A stretch of DNA of 64,000 nt, taken from positions 6,403,431 to 6,467,430 of the forward strand of contig CM119266.1 of assembly GCA_051294375.1 (NCBI GenBank), given 5' to 3'. This stretch comes from Paraspadella gotoi (lineage: Eukaryota; Chaetognatha). The notes under the pieces are model-generated. The model did not search any database. It was not told the DNA's origin and worked only from the letters and a program-made list of their open reading frames with translations. Shown here in pieces: positions 37,588 through 49,683 of this stretch. The position numbers and the translations under genes are program-made. Position 1 is the stretch's first letter, and each line of letters opens with the position of its first letter.

Positions 37588-38345
37588 AAAATAAATAATA
37601 ATTAAAAAAAGAAAAAAGACAGACAAACTAAGAGAGATGAGGAGACAGAGAGGGAGAGAGTCAGCCCGTTATCAGACTTCGAGGCTTCGTCATCATCATT
37701 CTTTCAGGCGTCAAAATCCACTGTGAGACTTCGTCACAATCCACTGTGTGGCTTCGACGACGTGAAAAGATTAAATCTTTTGAAAGGACAGATTGAAGAG
37801 AGAATATTGTGAAGTGTGCAGTGTTCAGTGAACTGTTTAGAGGGCACTGTGCACTGAGCGGTTTTCATTTCGGTTAGCGTTGTTGTGACATCGTAAAAAA
37901 AATATTTTGTCCTGCGAGTGACACCGATATCTATAAAGGACTAAATTTAATAAGTAAACTAGTGAACTATTAATATTTTTCGCAATAATGATTTTTGTGA
38001 AATCAAGCTTTCCATTTTTGTTTTTAAATTTTACGCGGATGAAAACAAAAAAAGGGAATAGAGTTGGAAAAAATTTTTATTTCAGTCTATGATATTTTCT
38101 AAACGATTTTTTAAAAAATGAGAGCGATAGGTATTCATCATACTTTACCTAAAAATAAAACTACTTCTATAAAAATAAAGCAGCCAAATTCCGTTCGCGA
38201 AAAAATAATCTATTATTTTCTACAAACGCGTACCTAATTTGAGATTATTTATCAATTTCCCTTCCTTCCCTATTCCATAAAAAAATATATATAAAATAAT
38301 CCCCTTTTGCGATTCTTGACTTCGACGTTCGTTGCTACTTTGTTT
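36923..38345. other. Intergenic between convergent genes
   Basis: The G-rich 3' flank of the vWA-lectin gene leads to an (AAAT)n-rich block at about 37255-37600, then AT-rich sequence. CACTGTG-like short repeats occur at 37720-37860. No gene is seen. Confidence 0.6.
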
Positions 38346-39425
38346 TCACTTGAAGAGGACGGGCACCGGCTCGTACTTCACGGGATAGACACCAGGGACA
38401 ATGCCGACCGCGGGAGGGTCGTCGGCCTTGCTTCGTCTTCTGAACAAATAGTCAAACTCGGACGGGTTCTTTTTCTCGATGCAATACTGAGCCCTGATTG
38501 AGTAAGAGAAAGGAAAGAGAAGGACTACTTTTAGTAATTTTACTATGTCAACAGGCGTCAATTAATCATTAATGACAGGTCAAATTAAGAAGAATCCAAT
38601 TGAAGATAATAAAATCTTGCGAGACCATGTCCCAAATCAGAAGCTAAAATTAACTATTCAAAATCACAAATCCAAAATCACGAATCAACATTTTCAAATC
38701 CACAATAAAAATCAAAACTCCAAATTCGTAATCCACAATCTCAAATGATAAAATCTCCACTGCTGATTCCTCCAAATAAAAAAATCTAAATCCCGACATC
38801 TTTAAATCTTGACCTGTACTCGCAGTTGTTGGTGACGATGATGGTCGGCGGTTTGAAGGAGTTGGCGGCGAGCGGTTCCATCTTCCCGCAAGACCAGTTG
38901 ACGCGATCGAGGAACTTCTTCATCGCGGCGAACTTGTCGTCGAAGCAGGGACGGGAGGACATGAAGTCGTCGTACCTTGAGGACAAAGGGGGAAAGGAGA
39001 AAGTGGACAGGATAAACAGAAAGGACAAAGGACAATAATGAGAGGAAATAAAGTCGTGCGATGAGGACAAAGTGGAAAGGACAAAAGTTTAGGATGGGAG
39101 GACAATGGGACAAAGACAAGCAAGGACAAAAGGATATAACGTCGTTAGCATTTGTGGACAAAGGGAAAGGATAAAGTCAAGGACTTGAGGACAAGAAGTC
39201 GTAACTTAGGACCAAATTGAAAGACAATGCTAAAGAACAAAAACTATCGACACTTGGGACAAAGTTTAAACGATAAGGACAATTCCAGGACATTCTCTCT
39301 CACCATCCGTTAAAGACTTTGTGATCGGACTGCCAGGCCGGCGGGCATGGTTTCCCGTTGTCCGTCAAGTGACGATGACTCTCCGCCATCGGGTAGCCCG
39401 ATCGTCGCGTGTGACAGTTGGACAT
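38346..39425 (-). CDS. Unrecognised 143-aa protein, three exons
   Basis: Exons 39425-39304, 38975-38814 and 38493-38346 total 432 bp, with clean donors and acceptors and matching phases. The protein starts MSNCHTRRSGYPMAESHRHL, has PCPPAWQSDHKVFNGWYDDF, then RPCFDDKFAAMKKFLDRVNW and CGKMEP, TIIVTNNCEYRAQYC, and ends PVKYEPVPVLFK. There are seven cysteines, several aromatic residues and no signal peptide or membrane segment. I do not recognise it; a small conserved cytosolic, mitochondrial or ciliary protein is possible. It is convergent with the vWA-lectin gene. A frame-broken inverted copy lies at 41898-42980. Confidence 0.75.
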
Positions 39426-41897
39426 TTTCGGTGGTCGGTCGGTCAGTCTGTCCGAAATCGAGAAGAGAGAGAAAACCCGGGAAATCCCGCTAAGGAGGAA
39501 TCAGATCGATACGAGGGAAACGGAGAAGAGAAAAGTTGAAGGGACGGGAATTTTATTTTGTCCCATCGATAAAGGAATATTAATCATAATTGTTTAGGCT
39601 TTGCATTTATGTTGAAATGAAAAAGATTTCGAGTAATTTTTGGTCCCAAGCGTCCCATACTCCGCATATTATATATATATTTCAGGCCATATGCGGGCTA
39701 AATGCAAATTAAAAAATAAAAAGAAACTAATAAAAATTAAATTGTTTTTGTGTTTATTAATTAATTAATAAGCATCTTCCATCTTTATCTTTCTTTCTCT
39801 CTCCTCTTTTCCTCCCTTCCTCCTACTTCCTCCCTCCCCTTTCTCATTTCCTCCCTTTCCTCCTTCCTTTCTATCTTCCTTCTTCCTCCCTCCCTTTCAT
39901 TTCCTCTTTCTCCCTTTCCTCCTTCCTTTCTACCTTCCTCCCTCCTTTCTCATTCTCCCTTTCCTCCTTCCTTCTTTCTTCCTCCCTCCCTTTCTTATTT
40001 CCTTTTTCCTCCCTTTCCTCCTTCCTTTCTACCTTCCTCCCTCCCTTTCTCATTTCCTCCCTTTCCTCCTTCTTTCTACCTTCCTCCCTCTCCTTTCTTA
40101 TTTCCTCTTTCCTCCCTTCCTCCTTCCTTTCTACCCTTCCTCCCTCCTCTTTCTTCCATTCCTCCTCCTCTTCTCCTCCCTTCCTTTCTATCTTCCTTCT
40201 TCCTCCCTCCCTTTCTCATTTCCTCTTTCCTCCTTTTCTCTTCTTTTCTACCTTCCTCCCTCCCTTTCTCATTTCCTTCCCTTCCTCCTTCCTTTCTACC
40301 TTCCTTCTTCCTCCCTCCCTTTCTCATTTCCTCTTTCCTCCCTTTCCTCCTTCCTTCTACCTTCCCCCTCCCTTTCTCATTCCTCCTTCCTCCTTCCTTC
40401 TTCTTCTTCCCTCCCTCCCTTTCTCATTTCCTCTTTCCTCCCTTTCTCCTCTCTTTCTACCTTCCTCCCTCCCTTTCTCATTTCCTTCCTTTCCTCCTTC
40501 CTTTCTACTTCCTTCTTCCTCCTCCCTTTCTCATTTCCTTTTCCTCCTTTCTCCCTTCTTTCTACCTTCCTCCCTCCCTTTCTCATTTCCTCCCTTTCCT
40601 CCTTCCTTTCTACCTTCCTTCTTCCTCCCTCCCTTTCTCATTTCCTCTTTCCTCCCTTTCCTCCTAAGAGAGAGGGAGAGAGGAGGAGAGGAAGGAGAAA
40701 CTAAACGCGGCCAACGTTTTTTTTTTTTACGGCTGGTAACGGAGGAAGGAAGGGAGGGAGGAAGAAGGAAGGTAGAAAAGAAGGAGAAAAGGAAGAAAGA
40801 GGAAATGAGAAAGGAGGGAGGAAGAAGGAAGATAGAAAGGAAGGAGGAAAGGAAGAAATGAGAAGGGAGGAGAAGGTAGAAGGAAAGGAGGAAAGGGAGG
40901 AAAGAGGAAATGAGAAAGGGAGGGAGGAAGAAGGAAGGTAGAAAGGAAGGAGGAAAGGGAGGAAATGAGAAAGGGAGGGAGGAGGTAGAAGGAAAGGAGG
41001 AAAGAGGAAATGAGAAAGGGAGGGAGGAAGAAGGAAGGTAGAAAGGAAGGAGGAAAGTTAGGAAGAGGAAATAAGAAAGGGAGGGTGGAAGAAGGAAGAT
41101 AGAAAGGAAGGAGGAAGGGAGGAATGAGAAGGGAGGGAGGAAGGTGGAAAGAAAAGAGGAAAGGGAGGAAATTAAGAAAAGGAGGGAGGAAGGTAGAAAG
41201 GAAGGAGGAAAGGAGGAAAGAGGAAATAAGAAAGGGAGGGAGGAAGGTAGAAAGAAAGGAGGAAAGGGAGGAAATGAGAAAAGGAGGGAGGAAGGTAGAA
41301 AGGAAGGAGGAAAAGGGAGGAAGAGGAATAAGAAAGGGAGGGAGGAAAAAAAGGAAGGAGGAGGGAGAAATGAGAAAGGAAGGGAGGAAGGTAGAAAGGA
41401 AGGAGGAAAGGGAGGAAAGAGGAAATGAAAAAGGGAGGGAGGAAGAAGGAAGATAGAAAGGAAGGAGGAAAGGGAGGAAATGAGAAAGGGAGGGAGGAAG
41501 TAGGAGGAAGGGAGGAAAAGAGGAGAGAGAAAGAAAGATAAAGATGGACAGATGCTTATTAATTAATTAAGTAAACACAAAAACAATTTAATATTTTATT
41601 AGTTTCTTTTATTTTTTAATTTGCATTTAGCCCGCATTGGCCTGAAATATATATATAATATGCGGAGTATGGGACGCTTGGACCAAAAATTACTCGAAAT
41701 CTTTTTCATTTCAACATAAATGCAAAGCCTAAACAATTATGATTAATATCCTTTATCGATGGACAAATATAAATTCCCGTCCCTTCAACTTTTCTCTTCT
41801 CCGTTTCCCTCGTATCGATCTGATTCCTCCTTAGCGGGATTTCCGGGTTTTCTCTCTCTTCTCGATTTCGGACAGACTGACCGACCGACCACCGAAA
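39426..41897. other. Palindrome centre: pyrimidine then purine minisatellite
   Basis: From about 39780 to 40665 the strand is a CT minisatellite with units like CCTCCCTTTCTCATTTCCTC. After a unique-looking spacer at 40666-40741 (with a run of about 12 T), 40742-41540 is the matching purine strand. The flanking sequences (39540-39780 and 41541-41760) are also mutual reverse complements. There is no gene. Confidence 0.85.
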
Positions 41898-42980
41898 ATG
41901 TCCAAACTGTCACACGCGACGATCGGGCTACCCGATGGCGGAGAGTCATCGTCACTTGACGGACAACGGGAAACCATGCCCGCCGCCTGGTCAGTCCGAT
42001 CACAAAGTCTTTAACGATGGTGAGAGAGAAACTGTCCGGAATGTCCTTATCTGTTAAACATTGTCCCAAGTGTCGATAGTTTTTGTTCTTTAGCATTGTC
42101 TTTCATTTGGTCTAAGTTACGACTTCTGTCCTCAGTCCTTGACTTTATCGCTTTCCGCTTTGTCCACAAATGCTAACGACGTTATATCCTTTTTGTCCTT
42201 GCTTGTCTTTGTCCCATTGCTCCCATCGTCTAAACTTTTGTCCTTATCCACTTTGTCCTCATCGCACGACTTTATTTCCTCTCATTATTGTCCCTTTGTC
42301 CTTCTGTTTATCCTGTCCACTTTCTCCTTTCCCCCTTTGTCCTCAAGGTAGACGACGACTTTCATGTCCTCCGTTCCCTGCTCTCGACGACAAGTTCGCC
42401 GCGATGAAGAAGTTCCTCGATCGCGTCAACTGGTCTTGCGGGAAGATGGAACCGTCGCCGCCAATCCTCTTCAAAACCGCCGACCATCATCGTCACCAAC
42501 AACTGCGAGTACAGGTCAAGATTTAAAGATGTCGGGATTTAGATTTTTATTTGGAGGAATCAGCAGTGGAGTTTTATCATTTGAGATTGTGGATTACGAA
42601 TTTGGAGTTTTGATTTTATTGTGGATTTGAAAATGATGATTCGTGAGTTTGCGATTTGTGATTTGAATAGTTAATTTTAGCTTCTGATTTGGGACATGGT
42701 TCTCTGCAAGTTTATTATCTTCAATTGGATCTTTTAAATCTTTGACCTGTCATTAAATGATTAATTGACGCGCTGGTTGACATAGTAAAATTACTAAAAG
42801 TAGTCCTTCTCTTTCCTTTCCCTCTTACTCAATCAGGGCTCAGTATTGCATCGAGAAAAAGAACCCGTCCGAGTTTGACTATTGTTCAGAAGACGAAGCA
42901 AGGCGACGACCTCCCGCGGTCGGCATTGTCCCTGGTGTCTATCCCGTGAAGCTACGACCGGTGCCCGTCCTCTCAAGTGA
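41898..42980 (+). pseudogene. Broken inverted copy of the 143-aa gene
   Basis: Segments 41898-42019, 42348-42514 and 42837-42980 match the three exons of the 38346-39425 gene. An extra A in the third codon (TCCAAACTG) shifts the frame at once, and exons 2 and 3 carry further indels. Either a young pseudogene or, more likely, read error in a duplicated assembly segment. Confidence 0.8.
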
Positions 42981-43739
42981 AAACAAAGTAGGCAACGACA
43001 GTCGAAGTCAAGAATCGCAAAAAGGGGATTATTTTATATATATTTTTTTTATGGAATAGGGAAGGAACGGGAAATTGATAAATAATCTCAAATTAGGTAG
43101 CTTTGTAGAAAATAATAGATTATTTTTCGCGAACGGAATTTGGCTGCTTATTTCCTTAATGAAGTAGTTTTATTTTTAGGTAAAGTATGATGAAACCTAT
43201 CCGCTCTCATTTTAAAAAATTCGTTAGAAAATCAATCATAGACTAGAAATAAAATTTTTTCCAACTCTATTCCTTTTTTTGTTTTTCATCCGCGCTAAAA
43301 TTAAAAAACAAAATGGAAAGCTTGATTTCACAAAAATCATTATTGCGAAATTAATGTTCACTATTCTACTATATTAATTTAGTTCCTTTATAGATATCGG
43401 TGTCATGCAGGACAAAAATATTTTTTTTAGGCGATGTCACAACAACGCTAACCGAAATGAAAACCGCTCAGTGCACAGTGCGCCTCTAAACAGTTTCACT
43501 GAACACTGCACACTTCACAATATTCTCTCTTCAATCTGTCCCTTTCAAAAGATTTAATCTCTTTCAACGTCGTCGAAGCCACACAGTGGAATTGTGACGA
43601 AGTCTCACAGTGGATTTTGACGCCTGAAAGAATGATGAATGACGAAGCCTCGAAGTCTGATAACGGCTGACTCTCTCCTCTCTGTCTCCTCATCTCTCTT
43701 AGTTTGTCTGTCTTTTTTCTTCTTTTTTAAAATTTATTT

Positions 43740-43783
<44 letters not shown>

Positions 43784-44451
43784 TTTTATTTATTTATTTA
43801 TTTATTTATTTATTATTTATTTATTTATTAATTTATAAATTTATTTATTTATTATTTATTTAATTTTAATTTATTATTTAAATTTATTTATTTATTTTAT
43901 TTTTTATTTATTTATATTTATTTATTTATTTATTATTTAATTTATTATTTAATTTTAAATTATTTATTTATTTATTTAATTATTAATTTATAAATTTATT
44001 TATTTATTTTTATTTATTTATTTATTTAACTTAATTATTTATAAATTTATTTATTTATTTATTTATTTATTATTGTATAACTTATCTTTTTTCCTTTTCC
44101 TTCTTTTTCCTTCTTCATTTTTCCCCCACATCCGTCATCGTATCAAAAAAAGTGTCGCACAGTCCAATCAATTCAAATCATTTTAATTTCATAATAAAAT
44201 TTTTATTTTATTAAATAATCAATATGAATATACAACTTCAATCTTTAATCGCGAATTGAAATTGATCTTCGAAGATCTTTTTTTGGATCCACAACCGTCA
44301 AACCCCTCAAACCGATAAAACCAACGTTTCCGGCGGTTCCTCGTCCAACTGGAGCCTCCCCCCTTTCCCCCCCAAAATTTCAACCGCCCCCCCCCTCTAC
44401 TCAATTCCCACCGCCACCTCTCCAACTTTCCCCCATCTCTCGTCTCGCACT

Positions 44452-46317
44452 CAACAACCCGCAGGCCATCCAAGAGAAACCTCAAATTGTTCCATCGATT
44501 TTGCCGCTGTCGTAGACCAAGGCCCCCATGGAGGCCCCCGCCTTGTCGAGCCGCGTCTTCATCACAACGTTTGCACCAAGTGGGTTCCATCTTGCGTCGT
44601 CCACGGACCTGGCTGATGCCCAAGTGACGCGGGACGTCTGACTGAAAGGCTTGACGAAGTTGACTCGGATGGGAAGTGATCTTGAAGAAGCCGAGAGACC
44701 GCTGGACGACGACTCGCTGGCCGCGATTCGCAGCGGAAGGCGGATTGAAGGGGTTCGGCTATAGCGATGGAGGAGGGAGCGGAGGAGGAGGAGGAGGAAG
44801 GAGGATGGAAAAGAAGAGGGAAATGAAAGGAGAAAAGAAGGGAAATTTGAAAGGGGAGTTTAAAATAATGAGTGTCATAACATATCTGACAAACAGTGAT
44901 AAATCATCTATTACACCGAAAACTCACGTTTGACAGTCTGAACAGACCTTGCCGAAAAGTTGCTGAGCCGACTGGATCCGATTTCGGTCAAAGGATTTGA
45001 GGCTGAATCACGCTGATCAGGCTGTTCCACGCGATTTCAGTCAAACCCTGAAATCGACATTTTAAAACCCTTAATTACTTGCGCTAAGGTTTGCAGGGTG
45101 ACTTTCGATTTGTTTTAAAATAAATGACTTTGACCATCTAACTTTGATATATTCAGCCATCAGAAGAAATAAATAATTCTTGAAGAATAAGACTTATAAA
45201 ATATTATTTTTCCAGGCGACAATGTTCAGTCATTGGTTCACTAACCTCTCTCTAACGCTTGAATGAAATAACAAATATATTAAAGGTTAGAATCCTAAAA
45301 ACAAATTATTATATTCATTATACCTAATAAAAGATATCTTAATTAACTTAAGCTAGGGTTAATTGAATAAAAATTTAAAATATGTTTTTAAAAAAGCTTG
45401 TAATAAGTTTTAACAATTTAATACCAATTAACAGAATAAAAATAAATTTATAAACTAATTCGAGTTTTGGGATGGCCTCGTCCTCTTCAACATCCTCACT
45501 CCGCCCAATCGAATTTGACTTCCGTCCGATAGCGAAGATCTTGACTCCCTTCTTCCTCCAAGCAGACGAGCGCCAGGCCGGAACCAATCGAGCGATCGCT
45601 TGCTTGCCCGTCGGTGAAGACCAAGGAAAACTGAACGTCGTTGATGAACTGTTAATCGTTTAGATCGTGAATGGTTTAATGCTCGCGGAGAGAGAGAGAG
45701 AGACGAGAGAGAAGAAAGAGAGAGAGAGATGGATTGAAGAGTTCGAAGGTTGCCGCGTTTCTGGGAGCCAATAGGAACAATCAGAAACAAAATAAACACT
45801 CTCGAGCTTGAAAGCAAACGCCGACCATCGTCCTCCCTTAAACCCGACCCCAGCAATCGCAACTACAAACTTCCCCTAACCCAAACAGTTACCGCTTTCG
45901 CATACCCACTCCAAGCGGTACCTTCAACGGCATCCTCGTCTTTTTGAGTCTTCATCGAAAGATCTTCAACGCTTCTCCATCGCTTTGCCGTCGCTCGCGC
46001 ACCGGCCGATGAAATTGAGTCTTTCACCAGCGCCTCCTTCACCGCCCTCTTTCGTCAAGTGGCTGAAATGTGAGACCATTCACGAGTTTATTCTTTATTT
46101 GTTTTTTGTTATTGTTATAAAATCCAACAACGAGAAATTATTGTAAATGTTACTGCATAAAAAGGATAATAAAATGTTTTAAATAATAATGAAAAAGTTT
46201 TCTCATCTTTTAGTCCAAACTCTTTTTCCATGCGTGAGAAATAAACGTAGAGAGCGACGTTTCCTTTTCCTTCCACCAAATTTTCCATTTCGTTCACGCA
46301 ACATCATTGCAGTCGCC
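44452..46317 (-). pseudogene. Broken inverted copy of vWA-lectin exons 3-7
   Basis: Matches exon 7 (44452-44760), exon 6 (about 44930-45050), exon 5 (about 45475-45640), exon 4 (about 45900-46060) and exon 3 (about 46205-46317) of the gene at 33520-36922. Exons 1 and 2 are absent because the copy ends at the 25-N gap. Several indels per exon disrupt the frame. Confidence 0.8.
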
Positions 46318-46737
46318 TTAAGGGGACATCATATGTTCTTGGCAATTATCATAATTTTAATCACTTTTGAGGTGTTAACTATTATTTATTATTCAAAGAG
46401 GCAAAACTAAATCCGTTTACTTTTTTTTTTAGACCTTATACGTTCCATAGAAAGTTGATTGTTCGTTGAATGTATTTTATTGAATAATGTTCTCATCAGT
46501 AGATAGATAATAATACACAACAAAGGCAAAACAAACTGGAAAAAAAAACAAAACAGAAAAATCCATCCGTCAGTACATCCCGAGTTTTCTTCGTTACGAG
46601 AAACGAAGGACGAAACAAATGTTTTTTCCCTTCTTTACTTTCGCGCTTGAAAAAGTGGAGGGGCGAAACCAAAAGGGAACCGAGAGACAGGACTACTTTG
46701 GATAAGGCAATAATCGGTTGGATAACCAAGGAAAAAA

Positions 46738-47113
46738 CGGCTCTCTTTTTCCCAGAGGCCTCATTTTTTATTTCTTAATTGCCGGATTTTATATTTTAAT
46801 TAATTAATTAAAATTAAATTAATTAATTAAAACTAAACAATTAATCTAATAGTTCTAAAGTAATAGCGCTCAAAACCTAACCTTAAATCATAACCCTAAT
46901 ACTACAAGTCCTAACCTAATTCTGAACTATATCTTCAAACCCTTATGCATAATTTCTACAGCCGAACCCTTAATCCTTAACCATAATTTACTAACTCTAA
47001 TGCTAAACTCTCAACCTAAAGCCTTAACCTATCCCTAATAATTAACCGTTAACATTTTAAAAAGCAAACGTAAATTTAGACTGAAAATGGGCCGTTCTAG
47101 AAAATAGAGGCCG
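46738..47113. mobile_element. MITE-like element B, right-arm copy
   Basis: The inverted counterpart of the 34370-34734 element, carried within the right arm. It holds CCTAAT/CCTTAA-type degenerate telomere-like repeats between the same imperfect ends. Confidence 0.75.
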
Positions 47114-47782
47114 GAATGGGCTAGGAAAAACTACACCAGCTATTGAGTTGGTATATCGGAGAGAAAACTAGCAATGTTAATATTGTCGGAGTATTGGAGA
47201 AGACCGTAATTAAATGTAAAGAGAATAAAGTATTAAGNNNNNNNNNNNNNNNNNNNNNNNNNTTCTTCCTCCTCCTCCTCCTCCCTTCCTCCCTTCTTCC
47301 GATTAAAGGCCGTCTCTCGCTCCGGAGACGCTTATCTCTTATCCGTTCCACGGCCGCCGCTTCAAGTTGTCTACTGTCACTGTTAACCGACTGTTCTTCA
47401 CTGTTTTTTTTTTTTAGGTTTAACGCTGACCGTCGATTGTCGAACTACATTTAATATTTTCAAAACGTCTTGTTTTTATTCATTGCCACGTTCTGTTTCT
47501 CATCTCTTTTAATCGGATGTTAATTTACGATTATTCGTTTATTCATATCTCGTCGCTGTCTCCCGACTGTCTCCCGACTGTTGTTTTTCACTGTTGCTCT
47601 TTCAACGTTTCAGTTTCCTTCCGGGTTTTTACGCTTGATTCTCTTCAGCTGAGGAGCGGGGCGCCTCTTCCTATTATGCTCAGACGCGGCTGGCGACTTT
47701 AATGAAAACGTTTTTTTAATTGATGAAAGATTATTATAAATGATTATTATTTAGATAGAAATATTTTGAATAATTATCCTAT

Positions 47783-47998
47783 GAAATTGGTACAACCAAT
47801 ATAAAAATTATCCATTCATTTAATAAATAAGCTATCTTGCCCCTGACTTTGGACAGGCTTTGGTGGTTTAAGGCCTCCATCACTCTTACAAGATAATGAC
47901 ATAGCAGGTCCCTGCAAGCTTTCAATCAAGACTCTCGCACAGTCTTGTTTATTTACTCCCAGAGTACCTGGCTTCCCTATCAATGAAGTGGTATAATA
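47783..47998 (+). repeat. Interspersed repeat family A, near-intact copy
   Basis: Nearly identical to the 8833-9040 copy across its length, including TTGGACAGGCTTTGGTGGTT and CAGGTCCCTGCAAGCTTTCA. It starts at a GAAATTGGTACAACCAAT end and stops near TGAAGTGGTATAAT. Confidence 0.9.
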
Positions 47999-48277
47999 TT
48001 TCAAAGAATCATTGTTATTTTTTGTTAGAATAAAAAACCAACAATTTCCACAAATTTTTAAACTAAAATATTTTATTCTGAAAATAAATAATTTATATCA
48101 TAAAATACTATTTAAGAATGATATATAAATATTTTTTAAAAAAACAAAAGTCAAAATATCTTTCCTGTTTTATCAAATTTCTCCATGAAATTAGCTATAT
48201 TTATCAATTAGTAAAAATGATTTTACTCTGCATCTCTGCTACGCGACTTGAAAACATCAAAATATTTTCCTTTTCTC

Positions 48278-48337
<60 letters not shown>

Positions 48338-49093
48338 CTGCCCTCGAAAGAGCGCGCGTCCGGATTTTGCTGTTTATCAACCGGGAGTAAATTGAAACCA
48401 GCGCGGGCTCAAAAGAGAGAGGAGGGTGGGTGGGGTCAAAAGGTGGACTCGAAGTGGAGTGCAGGGTGGCGTGGTGGAAAGGTGGGAGGGTGTGGGATTG
48501 GTTGAGAGACTTCATTTGGGAAACTAAATTATTAATAAACCCTATTGAAAGTATTGCGAAAATAGTAAAATAGGACTTCTATGAAAGAAGTATAAAAAGA
48601 AATAATCTAAACTACTCCAATATTTAAATGAGATTGAAAAACTTATTTGAAATGAACCACAAGTTATTCTGCTACACTTGGTGGTAGTAGCAAAAGGTGG
48701 TGTCGATAGGAATTTCGAACAGTAGATTTTCAGTGAAAATAGTCAAGGAATATTCGAATGAGGAAAGTATTAGTTCGATGGGTAGATTCATTGGCAACTC
48801 ACAATCCTTTATTATGGCGCTGGTACAATGTCAGCGTGCAATAGAAAACTGGGAAAGAGAGTTTTACGTTAAAAACGTCGGTAACCAAGACTGTAAATTG
48901 TAAAACTCAAAGACTAGTCACTAAATGTTGCGCGAGTGAATGGTAACCTCTGAAGCTCAGGAATGTGAGACGAGTTTGGTTTAAAGGGGCAGATCCTTTC
49001 GTTCACAATGGTTCACCGATCAGTGAAAAAGAAATATCGTCTGACCCGAGAATAAAGGTGAGGTAGTTAGCAGTCGTTGATGTCAGAAAAAAA

Positions 49094-49288
49094 GGCGCTC
49101 TCTTATCAAAAAGCGCCCTATTAGTGTTAATTAATCCCTAATCTTAACCCAAAACTCTAATCCCTAATCTTTAACCCTAATCCCCAATCCTAAACCGAAT
49201 CCTTAACCTTTAACCTAATTTTTAAATCTAAAAATTAACTTAATTCTAAATTTAATATGAAATGGGGCGTTCAGGGAAAATAAGGCTG
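49094..49288. mobile_element. MITE-like element B, short copy
   Basis: Ends GGCGCTCTCTTATC..GCGCCC and, inverted, GCCTTATTTTCCCTGAACGC, with CCCTAATC-type repeats between. About 195 bp. Confidence 0.7.
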
Positions 49289-49613
49289 AAAAAAGATGGC
49301 CGGGGCAAAAACAAAGCGCCTTGTCGATGCCAATGAACAACAGAGACTCATCCCTTAAAAAATCTGGTCCGGGTTCTTTTTCCGGATTTTTGTCCGGATT
49401 TCGTCGCCGCCATCTTGAATCTTGAGTCTCGAAAAATATTTTGATGTATTCCCGTTTTATGGACTCAAGATTTCCAGACTTTATATTGTGAAATATTAAT
49501 AAAAATGTTATTAGTTTTTGTCGAAAAAAAAAATTAAAAGACCCCAACTTGTTTATGGGGTTTTCTGCTTTGTTGCAGGCGCGACGTTATTGCTTTCTCC
49601 CAGAGTTGGAGAG

Positions 49614-49683
<70 letters not shown>

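Larger units (their letters stand above)
34250..40665. repeat. Large inverted repeat, left arm (intact copy)
   Basis: This arm is the reverse complement of about 40742-47237. It contains exons 3-7 of the vWA-lectin gene and the whole 143-aa gene with intact frames. Paired landmarks: 34370/47113 (MITE end), 36922/44452 (vWA-lectin stop), 38346/42980 and 39425/41898 (stop and start of the 143-aa gene). The interval from 34370 to 39425 is 5,055 bp here and 5,215 bp in the right arm. Confidence 0.9.
40742..47237. repeat. Large inverted repeat, right arm (indel-rich copy)
   Basis: Reverse complement of 34250-40665 with many small insertions and deletions that break every reading frame conserved in the left arm. 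It ends exactly at a 25-N gap (47238-47262). Homology does not continue past the gap. Confidence 0.9.

Noticed and set aside
40742-41540. Several Lys/Glu/Arg-rich frames of 66-110 codons
   Set aside because: They come from a purine minisatellite; all frames are open because GA-rich DNA lacks stop codons.
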